A stretch of DNA of 61,232 bases from Comamonadaceae bacterium UBA4962 (GCA_002397315.1 DHAE01000002.1:416-61647), one strand, 5' to 3'. Shown: positions 26,201 through 34,286, counted from the first letter of the stretch. Notes: generated by a model not told the origin, from the letters alone. A program made the numbers and translations.

Positions 26201-27291
26201 GCCTCGTCGCGGGCCTGCCTGGCCGTGTCGCGCGTGGCTTCGAGCGCGCCGCGCCGGCCGCGCAGGCGGCCCAGCAGGGAGCGCAGGTCGGCGGCTTCGT
26301 CGTCGGCCTCGAACAGATCGCGGGCGATGGACACCGCGGCGCGCTCCAGCGACTCCAGTTCGGCCTGCACGTCGGCCCTGCGTTGCTCCAGTTGTTCGCG
26401 CCTGGCACACCGGATGGAATGCAGGGTGCGCAGTTCGCGCAGGTGCTGCCGCAGTCCGGCGGTGTCCTCGCTCCGGTCGGCCCCGCGGCGCCCTTCCAAC
26501 AGCGCGCCCAGCCGGCCGCGCGTGGGCGCGGAGGCCAGGGCGCTTTCGGCGCGGCCGATGCGGCGGTGGATGGCGCCGATCTCTTCTTCCAGCCCGGCGA
26601 TGCTGGCATCCAGGACCTGCCGCTGGGCGGCGATGGCCGCCTGCTGCTCGCGCAATGGCACGGGCCGGTCGGCTGCGTGGGCCATGCGCCGGCCGGCGCG
26701 CCGCACGTCGGCCTCCAGCCGTTCGATATGCATTGCCACGAGCCGCTCCAGCGCCTCCGCTTTGCGCACGGCCACGTCCGCGCGGTGCAGGCGTTCGTCC
26801 GCGGCGAAGGCCCGTGCCTGGGCCGAACCCATGCTGCGCCACGTGCCGCGGTCGCGTGGGTCGTCCTGTGCGATGGGATGGGTGCCGGCCGCGGCGGTGT
26901 CCCGGTAGCGCGTCAGCGTTTCGTGTCCCACGGGCCTGCCGGCGCGCAGGCCCAGTTCCGTGCCGGCCTGTCCCATGAAGTGGCGCAGCGCCTGCACCGC
27001 GGTGCGCGGGGCACGCGCGGCAGCGGCCGGGGCCGGGCCGGAGGGGCTGGCGGCTTCCACCGCCGCTGGGTCGACGTCCGCCGGCAGCGGCTCTGCCAGG
27101 TAGTTGCGCACGCGCGCCGCGAGGCCGAACTGCGGCGCCAGCGCCTCGCGCTGCGCGGCCGCGCCGTCGAGCTGGTGGAGCTTGTGGTGGGCCTGCTTGC
27201 CGGGTGCGGGCGGCCCTGCGTGGGCGGTGTTGCGGGCATTGCCGGGAACGAGCAGGCTGGTGTTCTGGGGGCGCAGGGAGAATTTCGGCAT
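23134..27291 (-). CDS. Candidate type III effector, 1385 residues, family not recognised
   Basis: I do not recognise this family. Codon use is that of a real gene (GC-rich third positions). Layout: polar N-terminus (MPKFSLRPQNTSLLVPGNAR) without signal peptide, compatible with type III export. A long helical, probably coiled-coil region covers about 160-390, and helical repeats about 400-770. A proline run lies at 774-783. Gly-alternating beta-like stretches lie at about 860-950 and 1015-1130, then a helical domain to 1310 and an acidic Ser/Gly tail (1345-1385). The promoter at 27403-27464 has a perfect PIP box and -10. A GAGGA lies about 12 bp before the ATG. The end overlaps the mutarotase gene by 73 bp. 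Confidence 0.75.
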   Translation of the reverse strand: MPKFSLRPQNTSLLVPGNARNTAHAGPPAPGKQAHHKLHQLDGAAAQREALAPQFGLAARVRNYLAEPLPADVDPAAVEAASPSGPAPAAAARAPRTAVQALRHFMGQAGTELGLRAGRPVGHETLTRYRDTAAAGTHPIAQDDPRDRGTWRSMGSAQARAFAADERLHRADVAVRKAEALERLVAMHIERLEADVRRAGRRMAHAADRPVPLREQQAAIAAQRQVLDASIAGLEEEIGAIHRRIGRAESALASAPTRGRLGALLEGRRGADRSEDTAGLRQHLRELRTLHSIRCARREQLEQRRADVQAELESLERAAVSIARDLFEADDEAADLRSLLGRLRGRRGALEATRDTARQARDEAAAELAARGQALIARQIETLPGLRAGADPAASAASAALRGALQQWADGLDTSAFAERAVPPAGVVTVGLKALAVAAGGDPAEALQSLEALRGLRWDALVPAPGTGPGQPRSTPLPPAAQRAVDHLAHVPRGLQVLAHLLRPEGSPAAEPERLAAARLALRADALLRAAAPDDAALREWLGHARHAARAAVHAAEPSKALAACTVDERAAYHALRNGYESNAPGSAYARANGHLQKIADALHDVARNGVAPRVFGGRPNPLRSLPEGLEVGAATALPTPRRRADAALEAAAGQLMEMLGGLRADGPTGRVPSDAERAWQALAESVQWAPEGTDRTAMVIDAAALARIAARAQELRGPGGATAAGLASAPERVEHPVLRRLQDAWAQLQGRSHTAPEALALLAEGLPEDAGGPSRPPPPPPPGGAPVSWNAYALQRGAQFRASVREAARLVREGDPANATHAQALFDLTRDMIGQLEWRDRLRLIGQQTWGLNAGPLSAATAMGSAALGMGVRLIAGVQRNRDAVMEFYMGRTGMALQIGEQRTDQVQLGAGASSGYGLALGTDQATLGATLAADWRWRGERGVERGVQLRLPRLGKGREPELNVEFLDAYEHLLRLAAPGPDAAAPARHDWLRELLAHHPELSAGLIDAAERSGTGTEANVSASAGLRAGAVAGRGRRAGVAATVGVKARQDQGRTATTMAGYMTTIYRDATASARVEAAARAGAGVQFAEGLQSDGGRTRQRAAGGLGLLDAGRTVELRSQATTKFCTLFLFGDEIDPGRSDRATDYSRFGDFERHVRADWDGWARYGTAKFGDDVEAPLHHLLADIQLSHFMEQSRAFAEGNGFAAMFVDQMMRAPAAPLLDVHRALAALSRAAGDEDGARREDAAFDTFLQDEAVWEPTLLLLREKAKLQNERGLDFFIKHQNNRGAEAARTVGQWVLYEPVPRREPGQSIRAARTWDAGAAGAPGPSADMPPAAVRNHGAMDGDGGSDSGDDGSSRYRTASEAGSDSFRTAPGSPWRSP

Positions 27292-27402
27292 GGTTCCGGG
27301 GATCCTCGGTGTCGTGCGCGCTCCCGGCGGGATGCACGGGACTGAGGTGGCTGGACGGTGCTGCCATGGAGGGCACGCCGTTGGCTCGCCACGACAGCCG
27401 CG

Positions 27403-27464
27403 ATGGTGAGTGCCTCCGGCGGGATTCCGCCCCTGACGGGCGAAGGGTTGTGCGGCGGCGCGAA
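27403..27464 (-). promoter_or_regulatory. PIP-box promoter for the 1385-residue candidate effector
   Basis: On the minus strand TTCGC (27464-27460), 15 bases, TTCGC (27444-27440), then exactly 31 bases and CACCAT (27408-27403), which fits the YANNNT -10. In Xanthomonas (HrpX), Ralstonia (HrpB) and Acidovorax, PIP box-N30-32-YANNNT marks type III secretion genes. The predicted start of transcription lies about 105 bases before the ATG at 27291. Confidence 0.85.
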
Positions 27465-27562
27465 GCTAAGGGCTAGAACCCGTCCGCGAGCGCGAGTGTG
27501 TCGGCCGTGCTAAGTTCCGTGCCGAACAGACAGACCAACCGGTAATACAACTAGATTCCATC

Positions 27563-29119
27563 ATGACGAGCCACCTGCAGGAGAGAATCCGCGCGCTGCC
27601 CGGTAACCGGCTGGCGGGCATGCGCCGCGGCATCGAGAAGGAGGGCCTGCGCGTGCTGGCCGAGGGCGGGCTGGCGCTCACGCCGCATCCGCTGGCACTG
27701 GGCTCCGCGCTCACGCATCCGCACATCACCACCGACTACAGCGAATCGCAGATCGAACTCATCACCGGCGCGCGGCGGTCGGTGCAGGAGTGCGAGGGCG
27801 AACTCGCGGAGATCCACCAGTTCGTGCTGCGCACGCTGGCGCAGGGCGGCGAGATGCTCTGGGCGTCGAGCATGCCCTGCGGCCTGCCGACGGACGAGAC
27901 CATCCCGCTGGCGCGCTTCGGATCGTCCAACGTGGGGCGGGCCAAGAGCATCTACCGCATGGGCCTGGGCCACCGTTACGGCCGCCGCATGCAGACGATC
28001 TCGGGAATCCACTACAACTGGTCGATGCCCGGCATCGAGAGCGAAGAGTACTTCGCCCTCATCCGCAATTTCCGCCGGCAGGCTTTCCTGCTGCTCTACC
28101 TCTTCGGCGCCTCGCCCGCGCTGTGCGACTGCTTCGTGCAGGGCCGCGAGCATGGCCTGCAGCGCCTGGGCGCCGATGCGCTGTACCTGCCGCACGCCAC
28201 CTCGCTGCGCATGGGCCGCCTGGGCTACCAGAGCGATGCGCAGGCCACCCTGGCCGTGAGCTACAACGGCCTGGCGGGCTATGCCGATTCGCTGCACGAG
28301 GCGCTGACGCGCCCCTATCCCGCCTACGAGGCGCTGGGCGTGCGCAACCCGGGCGGCGAATACAACCAGCTGGGCACCAGCCTGCTGCAGATCGAGAACG
28401 AGTTCTACGGCACCATCCGCCCCAAGCGCACCGTGCGCCCCGGCGAGCGCCCGCTGCATGCGCTGCGCGACCGCGGCGTGGAGTACGTGGAAGTGCGGCT
28501 CATGGACTTGGACCCGTTCGCGCCGGTGGGCATCGAGGCCTCGACCATGCGCCTGCTGGACGTGTTCCTGCTGCACTGCCTGCTCTCCGACAGCCCGCCC
28601 GACACGCCGGCCGAGATCGCGGCCCTCAAGCGCAACCAGCACCTCACGGCGGAGCGCGGCCGCGCACCGGGCCTGTGCCTGGAGCGGCAGGGCCGCAGCG
28701 TGCCGCTCGTGGAGTGGGGTGCGGAGATCCTCGCGGAATGCGGGCCGATCGCCGCTGCGCTGGACGCCGCCCAGGGCACCGACGCCCACGCCGCCGCGCT
28801 GCGGTCGGCCGATGCGCTGCTGCGCGATCCCGATGCCACGCCTTCCGCGCGTGTGCTGGCGCGCATGGCCGAGGCGCACGGCAACAGCTTCATCCGCTTC
28901 GCGCGCGCGCAGTCGGTGGCCGCGCGCGACACGCTCACCGGCCTGCCCTGGACCGATGCCCAGCAGGCACGCTACGAAGACATGGCCGCGCGGTCGATCG
29001 AAGAGCAGAAGGCGATCGAGGCGGCCGACACGCTGGACTTCGAAACCTGGCGCCAGCACTACATGGAGATCGACGCGATCCCCGTGCCGGGCGAGGCGCC
29101 CGTGGCCCAGACCGTCTGA
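27563..29119 (+). CDS. gshA: Glutamate-cysteine ligase
   Basis: A 518-residue ligase, the length of E. coli GshA, which makes gamma-glutamylcysteine as the first step of glutathione synthesis. Recognised blocks are RGIEKEGLRV, ITTDYSESQIELIT, the substrate loop ASSMPCGLP, SGIHYNWSMP and YVEVRLMDLDPFAPVGI. It stands alone on the plus strand between two minus-strand candidate effector genes, with 271 bp upstream shared with the PIP-box promoter. A TAATAC 20 bases before the ATG is a possible -10 element. No terminator was seen in the 18 bp before the convergent gene. Confidence 0.96.
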   Translation: MTSHLQERIRALPGNRLAGMRRGIEKEGLRVLAEGGLALTPHPLALGSALTHPHITTDYSESQIELITGARRSVQECEGELAEIHQFVLRTLAQGGEMLWASSMPCGLPTDETIPLARFGSSNVGRAKSIYRMGLGHRYGRRMQTISGIHYNWSMPGIESEEYFALIRNFRRQAFLLLYLFGASPALCDCFVQGREHGLQRLGADALYLPHATSLRMGRLGYQSDAQATLAVSYNGLAGYADSLHEALTRPYPAYEALGVRNPGGEYNQLGTSLLQIENEFYGTIRPKRTVRPGERPLHALRDRGVEYVEVRLMDLDPFAPVGIEASTMRLLDVFLLHCLLSDSPPDTPAEIAALKRNQHLTAERGRAPGLCLERQGRSVPLVEWGAEILAECGPIAAALDAAQGTDAHAAALRSADALLRDPDATPSARVLARMAEAHGNSFIRFARAQSVAARDTLTGLPWTDAQQARYEDMAARSIEEQKAIEAADTLDFETWRQHYMEIDAIPVPGEAPVAQTV

Positions 29120-29137
29120 GCCGGCGGCCGGCCTGGG

Positions 29138-30001
29138 CTAGAACTTCTGCAGCAGGCGCACGTAGCTGGCATAAACGGCCGACGACGTGAAATCATCGGA
29201 CACGAAGGCCCGGTACTTGCGGTTGAGTGCTTCACCGCTCGCCTGGCCGCCGTGCCGGACGTGCTGGAGGACGTCCTGCTTCATGCCCCGCAGCATGCCG
29301 TCGGTCATGCCGCGATCGCGCAGCGCCTGCAGCGCCGCCCCACGGTCCATGCCGACGACCGAGAGGGGCTTCTGCGCGGCCTGCCGCGGTGCCTGCGGCC
29401 GCCCGGGGCGGGCACCCTGATCGCTCCGCGGGCCGCCGCCCGGTGCATCGCCCGTTTTTCCGCCCTGCGGTTTTCCGCCAGCCGCAGGCGCCATGAGAAA
29501 GTCCACCGTCTGGGCGGTACTGTTCAGCAGCAGCATGCGGACTTCCTGGTCGCTGAAGGCGCCACGCAGCCGTTTCCAGTTGGCGGCGATCGGGACCGCG
29601 TGCTTGCGGTCCTGCGGGCCTGCGAGGAACTCCACCACCTGCAGGAGCTGTGCATCGGTCATGCGGTCGATCTCCGCCAGCCGGAACTGCTGCAGCAGCT
29701 TCTGCGCGGGCGATGCGGCCGGCCGTCCTCCGTGGGTTTGCGCGTGGCCTGCAGGACGCCCGGCGGAGGAGCCCGAGGGGGGCACTCCGCGGCGGTCCCG
29801 GGCGCGGGCGCTGCCGTCGGTACCGGCCTGCGGCCCCGCAGCCGCCCGGCGCGGCGGGCCGCCCTCCGCAGCGCCGGCGCCCGGGCGCGGACGGAATGGG
29901 CGGTCGCCTCCGCCCGCGGCAGGCGGCGCATCGGGCTGGGGCCGCGTGCCGAACGTGCCCTTGAAGGGCGTGAACGATGGAAAGCGGAATCGGAGCGGCA
30001 T
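29138..30001 (-). CDS. Candidate type III effector, 287 residues, family not recognised
   Basis: I do not recognise this protein. It opens MPLRFRFPSFTPFKGTFGTR with no signal peptide. A Pro/Gly/Ala/Arg-rich disordered stretch runs to about residue 97. A helical segment at about 98-175 includes QKLLQQFRLAEIDRMTDAQL. A second disordered linker lies at 177-215, and a C-terminal helical part (about 215-287) includes GAALQALRDRGMTDGMLRGM. A disordered start with small helical modules is common among secreted effectors. The promoter upstream has a perfect PIP box and spaced -10. The ATG at 30001 lacks a clear ribosome-binding site, so the start is less certain than the frame. Confidence 0.65.
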   Translation of the reverse strand: MPLRFRFPSFTPFKGTFGTRPQPDAPPAAGGGDRPFRPRPGAGAAEGGPPRRAAAGPQAGTDGSARARDRRGVPPSGSSAGRPAGHAQTHGGRPAASPAQKLLQQFRLAEIDRMTDAQLLQVVEFLAGPQDRKHAVPIAANWKRLRGAFSDQEVRMLLLNSTAQTVDFLMAPAAGGKPQGGKTGDAPGGGPRSDQGARPGRPQAPRQAAQKPLSVVGMDRGAALQALRDRGMTDGMLRGMKQDVLQHVRHGGQASGEALNRKYRAFVSDDFTSSAVYASYVRLLQKF

Positions 30002-30040
30002 GGCGGGCGGTGCCGGCTGGCATGGGTCCTCGGAAGCCCG

Positions 30041-30102
30041 ATGCTGCGCGATGGCTTCCGCAAACCCCCGTGGACCCGCGAATCCCGTCCCGGGATTGCG
30101 AA
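30041..30102 (-). promoter_or_regulatory. PIP-box promoter for the 287-residue candidate effector
   Basis: On the minus strand TTCGC (30102-30098), 15 bases, TTCGC (30082-30078), then exactly 31 bases and CAGCAT (30046-30041), matching YANNNT. The half-sites and both spacings equal those of the promoter at 27403-27464, although the intervening bases differ. Transcription would start about 30 bases before the ATG at 30001. Confidence 0.85.
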
Positions 30103-30160
30103 GCCCGGCACCGCCGCGTGCGGACGGGGCGGGTGGACGGACCCCTGGGCCGCTACCCCG

Positions 30161-31879
30161 TCAGCGCCCCGCGGCCTGCGCCGCGCCGCGGATGCCCGCG
30201 AGCGTGCCCGTCGGCGTGATCGCTTCCGCATCCAGCAGGCAGTGCAGCACCGAGGGCAGGCCGCTGGCGCGCGCCCGGGCCAGTGCGGGTGCGAAATCCT
30301 CCGTGCGCTCCACGCGCTCGCCGTGGCCGCCGAAGGCCTGCGCATAGGCCTTGAAGTCGGGGTTCTTCAACTGCGTGGCGCTCACGCGCCCCGGGTACTC
30401 GCGCTCCTGGTGCATGCGGATGGTGCCGTACATGCCGTTGTCCAGCAGCACCACGATCAGCGGCAGGCCGTACTGCACGGCGGTGGCGAATTCCTGCCCA
30501 TGCATGAGGAAGTCGCCGTCGCCCGAGAACACCACCACCTCGCGCTGCGGCCACAGCCGCTTGGCGCCCACGCCGGCCGGCAGGCCGTAGCCCATGGAGC
30601 CGCTGGTGGGCGCGAGCTGGCTGGCGTAGGTGGTGAATGGCCAGAAGCGGTGCACCCAGGTGGCGAAATTGCCCGCGCCGTTGCAGAAGATGGTGTCGCG
30701 CGGCAGCACCGCGCGCAGGTGCTGCATGACCTCGCCCATCTGCAGCGGGCCCGGGATGCGGATCGGCGCCGGATCGCTCCAGGCCAGGTATTCGGCGCGC
30801 GCCTCGGCGGCCTGCGCGGACCAACGCACCGGCACCTGCGGGCGCACCGCGGCCAGCGCCCCGGTGAAGGCCTGCGGCGTGGCATGGATGGCCTGCACGG
30901 GCCGGTAGAGCCGCCCGAGTTCGTCGGCATCCGCATGCACGTGCACCAGCGGCTGCCCAGGCACCGGAATGTCCAGCAGTTCATAGCCCTGCGAGGGCAC
31001 TTCGGACAGGCGCCCGCCCACGAGCAGCACCAGGTCGCTCGCGCGGATGCGGGCCAGCAGCTTCGGGTTCGCACCCAGGCCGAGATCACCTGCGTAGCAG
31101 GCATCGCTCGCCGGGAACAGCATCTGCCGGCGGAACGAGCAGTACACCGGCAGGCTCCACGCCTCGGCGAACGCGCGGAAATCGCGCACCGCCGCTTCGG
31201 ACCAGCGGCTGCCGCCCAGGATCGCCACGGGCCGCTCGGCGGCGGCCAGCCGTTCGGCCAACGCCTGCATCGCGTCGGCGCCCGGGTGGGTCTCGGCCAC
31301 GGCGTAGGGCAGGGCGTCGGCCGCTGCCACGGCGTCGGTCAGCATGTCTTCGGGCAGCGCGATCACCACCGGCCCGGGACGGCCCGAGGTGGCGACGTGG
31401 AAGGCGCGCGACACCAGCTCCGGCACGCGGCGCGCATCGTCGATCTGCACGACCCATTTGGCCATGGTGCCGAACACGGCGGAGTAATCGAGTTCCTGGA
31501 AGGCCTCGCGCCCCAGCGCGCCCCGCGCCACCTGGCCTACGAAGACGATCAGCGGCGTCGAATCCTGGTGCGCGATGTGGATGCCGGCCGCGGCATTGGT
31601 GGCGCCCGGGCCGCGCGTGACGAAGCAGATACCCGGCCGGCCGGTGAGCTTGCCCTGCGCCTCGGCCATCATCGCGGCGCCGCCCTCCTGGCGGCAGACC
31701 GTGACGGCGATGTCGGCATCGTGCAGCGCGTCGAGCACCGCCAGGTAGCTCTCGCCGGGTACGCAGAACAACTGGCGCACTCCGTGCAGGATGAGCTGGT
31801 CGACGAGGATCCGGCCACCCGTGCGGAGCACGGCGGCGGCGGGCGGCTGGGCGGAAGCGGGGTGTGGCGTGGGCGTCAT
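30161..31879 (-). CDS. Thiamine diphosphate-dependent enzyme, acetolactate synthase-like
   Basis: A 572-residue ThDP enzyme of the acetolactate synthase/benzoylformate decarboxylase superfamily. The catalytic Glu is in VCRQEGGAAMMAEAQGK (about residue 65). The ThDP motif FSGDGDFLMHGQEFATA with downstream LLDNGMYGTIR lies at about 445-485. The start at 31879 is chosen because the longer frame runs back under the divergent exporter gene. No regulatory subunit or IlvC neighbour is present, so it is probably not the biosynthetic acetolactate synthase. The substrate is unknown. The PIP box of the next gene begins 58 bp after its stop. Confidence 0.88.
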   Translation of the reverse strand: MTPTPHPASAQPPAAAVLRTGGRILVDQLILHGVRQLFCVPGESYLAVLDALHDADIAVTVCRQEGGAAMMAEAQGKLTGRPGICFVTRGPGATNAAAGIHIAHQDSTPLIVFVGQVARGALGREAFQELDYSAVFGTMAKWVVQIDDARRVPELVSRAFHVATSGRPGPVVIALPEDMLTDAVAAADALPYAVAETHPGADAMQALAERLAAAERPVAILGGSRWSEAAVRDFRAFAEAWSLPVYCSFRRQMLFPASDACYAGDLGLGANPKLLARIRASDLVLLVGGRLSEVPSQGYELLDIPVPGQPLVHVHADADELGRLYRPVQAIHATPQAFTGALAAVRPQVPVRWSAQAAEARAEYLAWSDPAPIRIPGPLQMGEVMQHLRAVLPRDTIFCNGAGNFATWVHRFWPFTTYASQLAPTSGSMGYGLPAGVGAKRLWPQREVVVFSGDGDFLMHGQEFATAVQYGLPLIVVLLDNGMYGTIRMHQEREYPGRVSATQLKNPDFKAYAQAFGGHGERVERTEDFAPALARARASGLPSVLHCLLDAEAITPTGTLAGIRGAAQAAGR

Positions 31880-32005
31880 AGGACGGACATTGTCACGGAA
31901 GGGGCCCCGCCTTCCGGCAGAGCGGCGTCCTGCACAGGACACGTTCCGGTGGGCGGTACCGCCGGCCGCGGCAGCCCGGCGCCGGCCCTGTCCTATCATC
32001 GCGCG

Positions 32006-32632
32006 ATGCTCACCGCCGCCCAGGTCTTCGCCTTCCTCCTCGCCGCCGTCCTCATCACCGCCACACCGGGCCCCGACAACCTCATGGTGCTGGGCATGGG
32101 CATGTCGCGCGGGCGGGCGCAGGGCATCGCGTTCGGGCTGGGCTGCGCGCTCGGCTGCCTGAGCCATACGCTGCTGGCCGTGGTGGGCGTGAGCGCGATG
32201 ATCGCGGCGTCGCCCACCGCGTTCACCGTGTTGCGCTGGGTGGGGGGCGCCTATCTGGTGTGGCTGGGCGTGCAGGCGTTGCGCAGCGCGGGCGGAACGC
32301 GCATGGATGTGGCCGGGCAGCCGCCCCAGCCGCTGCGCGCGCTGTTCGCCAAGGGGCTGGTGGCGAACGCCGTCAATCCGAAGGTGGTGCTGTTTTTCCT
32401 GTCGTTCCTGCCCCAGTTCGTGGTGCCGTCGCAGGGCGCCGTGGGCTGGCAACTGGGCGTGCTCGGCCTGGTCTTCACGCTGCAGGCCGCGGTGCTGTTC
32501 GGGCTGCTGGGCTACTTCGCCGGCGCGATCGGCGGCTGGCTGCAGCGCCGGCCGCGCGTGGGTCTCTGGCTCGACCGCGTCGCGGGCACGGTGTTCGTGG
32601 GGCTCGGCCTCAAGATGGTGGCCGGCCGCTGA
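32006..32632 (+). CDS. LysE/RhtB-family exporter
   Basis: A 208-residue membrane protein with the five to six hydrophobic segments of amino acid exporters of the LysE/RhtB group. The N-terminal signature ITATPGPDNLMVLGMGMSRG lies in the first segment, with RWVGGAYLVWLGVQALRS and FAKGLVANAVNPKVVLFFLS following. It is divergent from the ThDP enzyme gene (126 bp between starts) and converges on the histidine kinase gene. The exported compound cannot be told from sequence. Confidence 0.92.
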   Translation: MLTAAQVFAFLLAAVLITATPGPDNLMVLGMGMSRGRAQGIAFGLGCALGCLSHTLLAVVGVSAMIAASPTAFTVLRWVGGAYLVWLGVQALRSAGGTRMDVAGQPPQPLRALFAKGLVANAVNPKVVLFFLSFLPQFVVPSQGAVGWQLGVLGLVFTLQAAVLFGLLGYFAGAIGGWLQRRPRVGLWLDRVAGTVFVGLGLKMVAGR

Positions 32633-32677
32633 CGCGCCGGAACACCGAGCTGCCCGGGCCGGGCGCCGCCGCTCGCT

Positions 32678-33946
32678 TCAGGCGCAGGGCAGCGCGATGG
32701 TGACGGAGGTGCCGGCGCCCGGCCGGCTTTCCATGCGGACGTGCCCGCGGTTCGATTCCACGAGGGATTTCACGATCGCCAGGCCCAGCCCGGCGCCGTC
32801 GTTGCGCGCACGGGCCCGCTCGCTCTGCCAGCCGGGGTCGAATGCCTGCGCGACTTCTTCGGGGCTCATTCCGATACCGTTGTCCGTCACGGTGAGTTCC
32901 ACCCGAGGTGCCTCGGGAGGGCCGGCACGGGCGCCCGAGAGCCACACGAAGCTGCCCGCGGGCGAATACTTGAGGGAGTTGCCGATCAGGTTGCCCAGCA
33001 CGCGCACCATCTGGCCGTAGTCCACGCGCACCGTCGCATCGGGCAGGTCGCCGAGCGACAGCGCCGTGCGGCATTTCTCGGCGAGCGGCGCCATCATGTG
33101 CACGGCGTCGGCCGCCAGCTGGGCGACCGCGACGGCCTGCACCGTGGACGTGGACTCCGAGGGTTTCAGCAGGCCCTCCACCATCGTGGTCATCATGCCG
33201 ATGGCCGACAGCATGCGCTGCAGGACCGCGACCTGCTGGGGGTCGCTGCCGCGCTGCAGCCGCGCGGCGCTCAGCTGGATCACCTGCAGCGGCGTGCGCA
33301 GATCGTGCGCCACCACGGCCAGCACGCTCTCGCGTGAGAGCGCCTGCGCGCGGGCCATCGCGGCAGCCTGCCGGGCCTCGGCCACGGCGGCTCGCAGATC
33401 CAGTTCGCGCGCGGCGGAGGCTGCGAGCTGGCGGATCGTTTCGAGTTCGTCGGGCGTCCAGGCCCGGGGCACCGTGTCGATCACGCAGAAGCTGCCGATG
33501 TTCTGCCCATCCCACCGCAGCGGCACGCCCGCGTAGGCCCGCACCCCCAGGCTGCTCACGGTGGGCACGGCCTGCCATTTCGGATCGGCGTGCGTGTCCT
33601 CGATGGCGAGCACGTCGTCGCGGTCGAGCGTGAAATGGCAGAAGGTGGCGCCCACCAGCTCCCGGGTGCTGGCCAGTGGTTCGGGAAAACCGGACTGGCT
33701 CTTGTAGAAGTCGCGCCGCTCGTCCACGATGGAGATGAAGCATGCGGCGGCTCCGAGCAGGCGCGCCGCGGTCGCCGTCAGGCTGTCGAAGCCGGGCTCG
33801 GCGGGGGAATCGAGCAGGCCGCTGTCCCGCACTGCCTGCAGGCGCCGTGGGGATGCCTGGCTGGCTCCGAGTTCGGCCGCTTGCACGTGCGCCGGGGAGG
33901 CGCCGTGCGCGGCCTGTTCGGAAGGTCGTGTTGCGGGATCGTGCAT
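32678..33946 (-). CDS. GAF-domain sensor histidine kinase
   Basis: A 422-residue soluble kinase from a start at 33946 (MHDPATRPSEQ). The GAF domain covers about 48-188 (FISIVDERRDFYKSQSGFPE, FCHFTLD, VRAYAGVPL, IGSFCVIDT). The HisKA box has His214 in VVAHDLRTPLQ. The ATPase domain has the N box NLIGNSLKYSP, G1 DNGIGM and G2 GAGLGLAI. There is no membrane segment and no partner response regulator nearby, so it is probably an orphan cytoplasmic sensor. The GAF type is common in phytochrome-like and redox kinases, but I see no chromophore cysteine. Confidence 0.92.
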   Translation of the reverse strand: MHDPATRPSEQAAHGASPAHVQAAELGASQASPRRLQAVRDSGLLDSPAEPGFDSLTATAARLLGAAACFISIVDERRDFYKSQSGFPEPLASTRELVGATFCHFTLDRDDVLAIEDTHADPKWQAVPTVSSLGVRAYAGVPLRWDGQNIGSFCVIDTVPRAWTPDELETIRQLAASAARELDLRAAVAEARQAAAMARAQALSRESVLAVVAHDLRTPLQVIQLSAARLQRGSDPQQVAVLQRMLSAIGMMTTMVEGLLKPSESTSTVQAVAVAQLAADAVHMMAPLAEKCRTALSLGDLPDATVRVDYGQMVRVLGNLIGNSLKYSPAGSFVWLSGARAGPPEAPRVELTVTDNGIGMSPEEVAQAFDPGWQSERARARNDGAGLGLAIVKSLVESNRGHVRMESRPGAGTSVTIALPCA

Positions 33947-34031
33947 GCACGGAGAATAACGCGGCAGTGCATGGCGTATTGTCGGGCAAGGGCTATTCCT
34001 GCGGGGCCGGGCAGCGTCCGCAAACGCGGGT

Positions 34032-34286
34032 TCAGGGCAGCGGCCCGTCCCCCCGGCCGGGTGGCTGGGCAGCGAGGGCGTCACGCGCGTCTTCGCACCA
34101 CCACTGCGCGGCCGCATAGAAGCCTTCCCACACGCAGCCGTTGCAGCCGCGCCCGCAGCAGGTTTCGGGCGCACGGGGCGGCGCACGCAGCGCGATGCCG
34201 CGCGCCTGCGCTGCCGACTGCAGGGCCCTGAACGCCTCTGCGGCTTCCCCGGCCGAGCGCAACGGCGTGGCCACGGGTGCGGTCAC
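34032..34286 (-). CDS. Small oxidoreductase-like domain protein with CCGxGCxxCVW motif
   Basis: An 84-residue protein starting at GTG 34286, which overlaps the stop of the upstream membrane gene as GTGA. Its core ETCCGRGCNGCVWEGFYAAAQWW is the cysteine cluster of the oxidoreductase-like (N-terminal) domain family, found as small standalone proteins in proteobacteria. The cysteines could bind metal. Function unknown. No other start fits the coupling as well. Confidence 0.75.
   Translation of the reverse strand: MTAPVATPLRSAGEAAEAFRALQSAAQARGIALRAPPRAPETCCGRGCNGCVWEGFYAAAQWWCEDARDALAAQPPGRGDGPLP

Noticed and set aside
22177..27345. A 1722-codon open frame on the plus strand opposite the candidate effector
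   Set aside because: It crosses the mutarotase gene in another frame, has Arg/Ala/Gly-rich composition typical of antisense reading of GC-rich genes, and shows no domain.
24077..27376. A 1099-codon minus-strand frame within the candidate effector
   Set aside because: It is a shifted reading of the same DNA with Arg/Pro/Gly-rich, featureless product. The 1385-codon frame has GC-rich third positions and plausible structure.
30161..31879. Biosynthetic acetolactate synthase (ilvB)
   Set aside because: No regulatory subunit or ilvC nearby; the specific reaction is left open within the ThDP family.
29252..32632. A 1126-codon plus-strand frame ending with the LysE-type exporter
   Set aside because: Only its last 209 codons match a family. 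The rest is antisense to the candidate effector and the ThDP enzyme gene.
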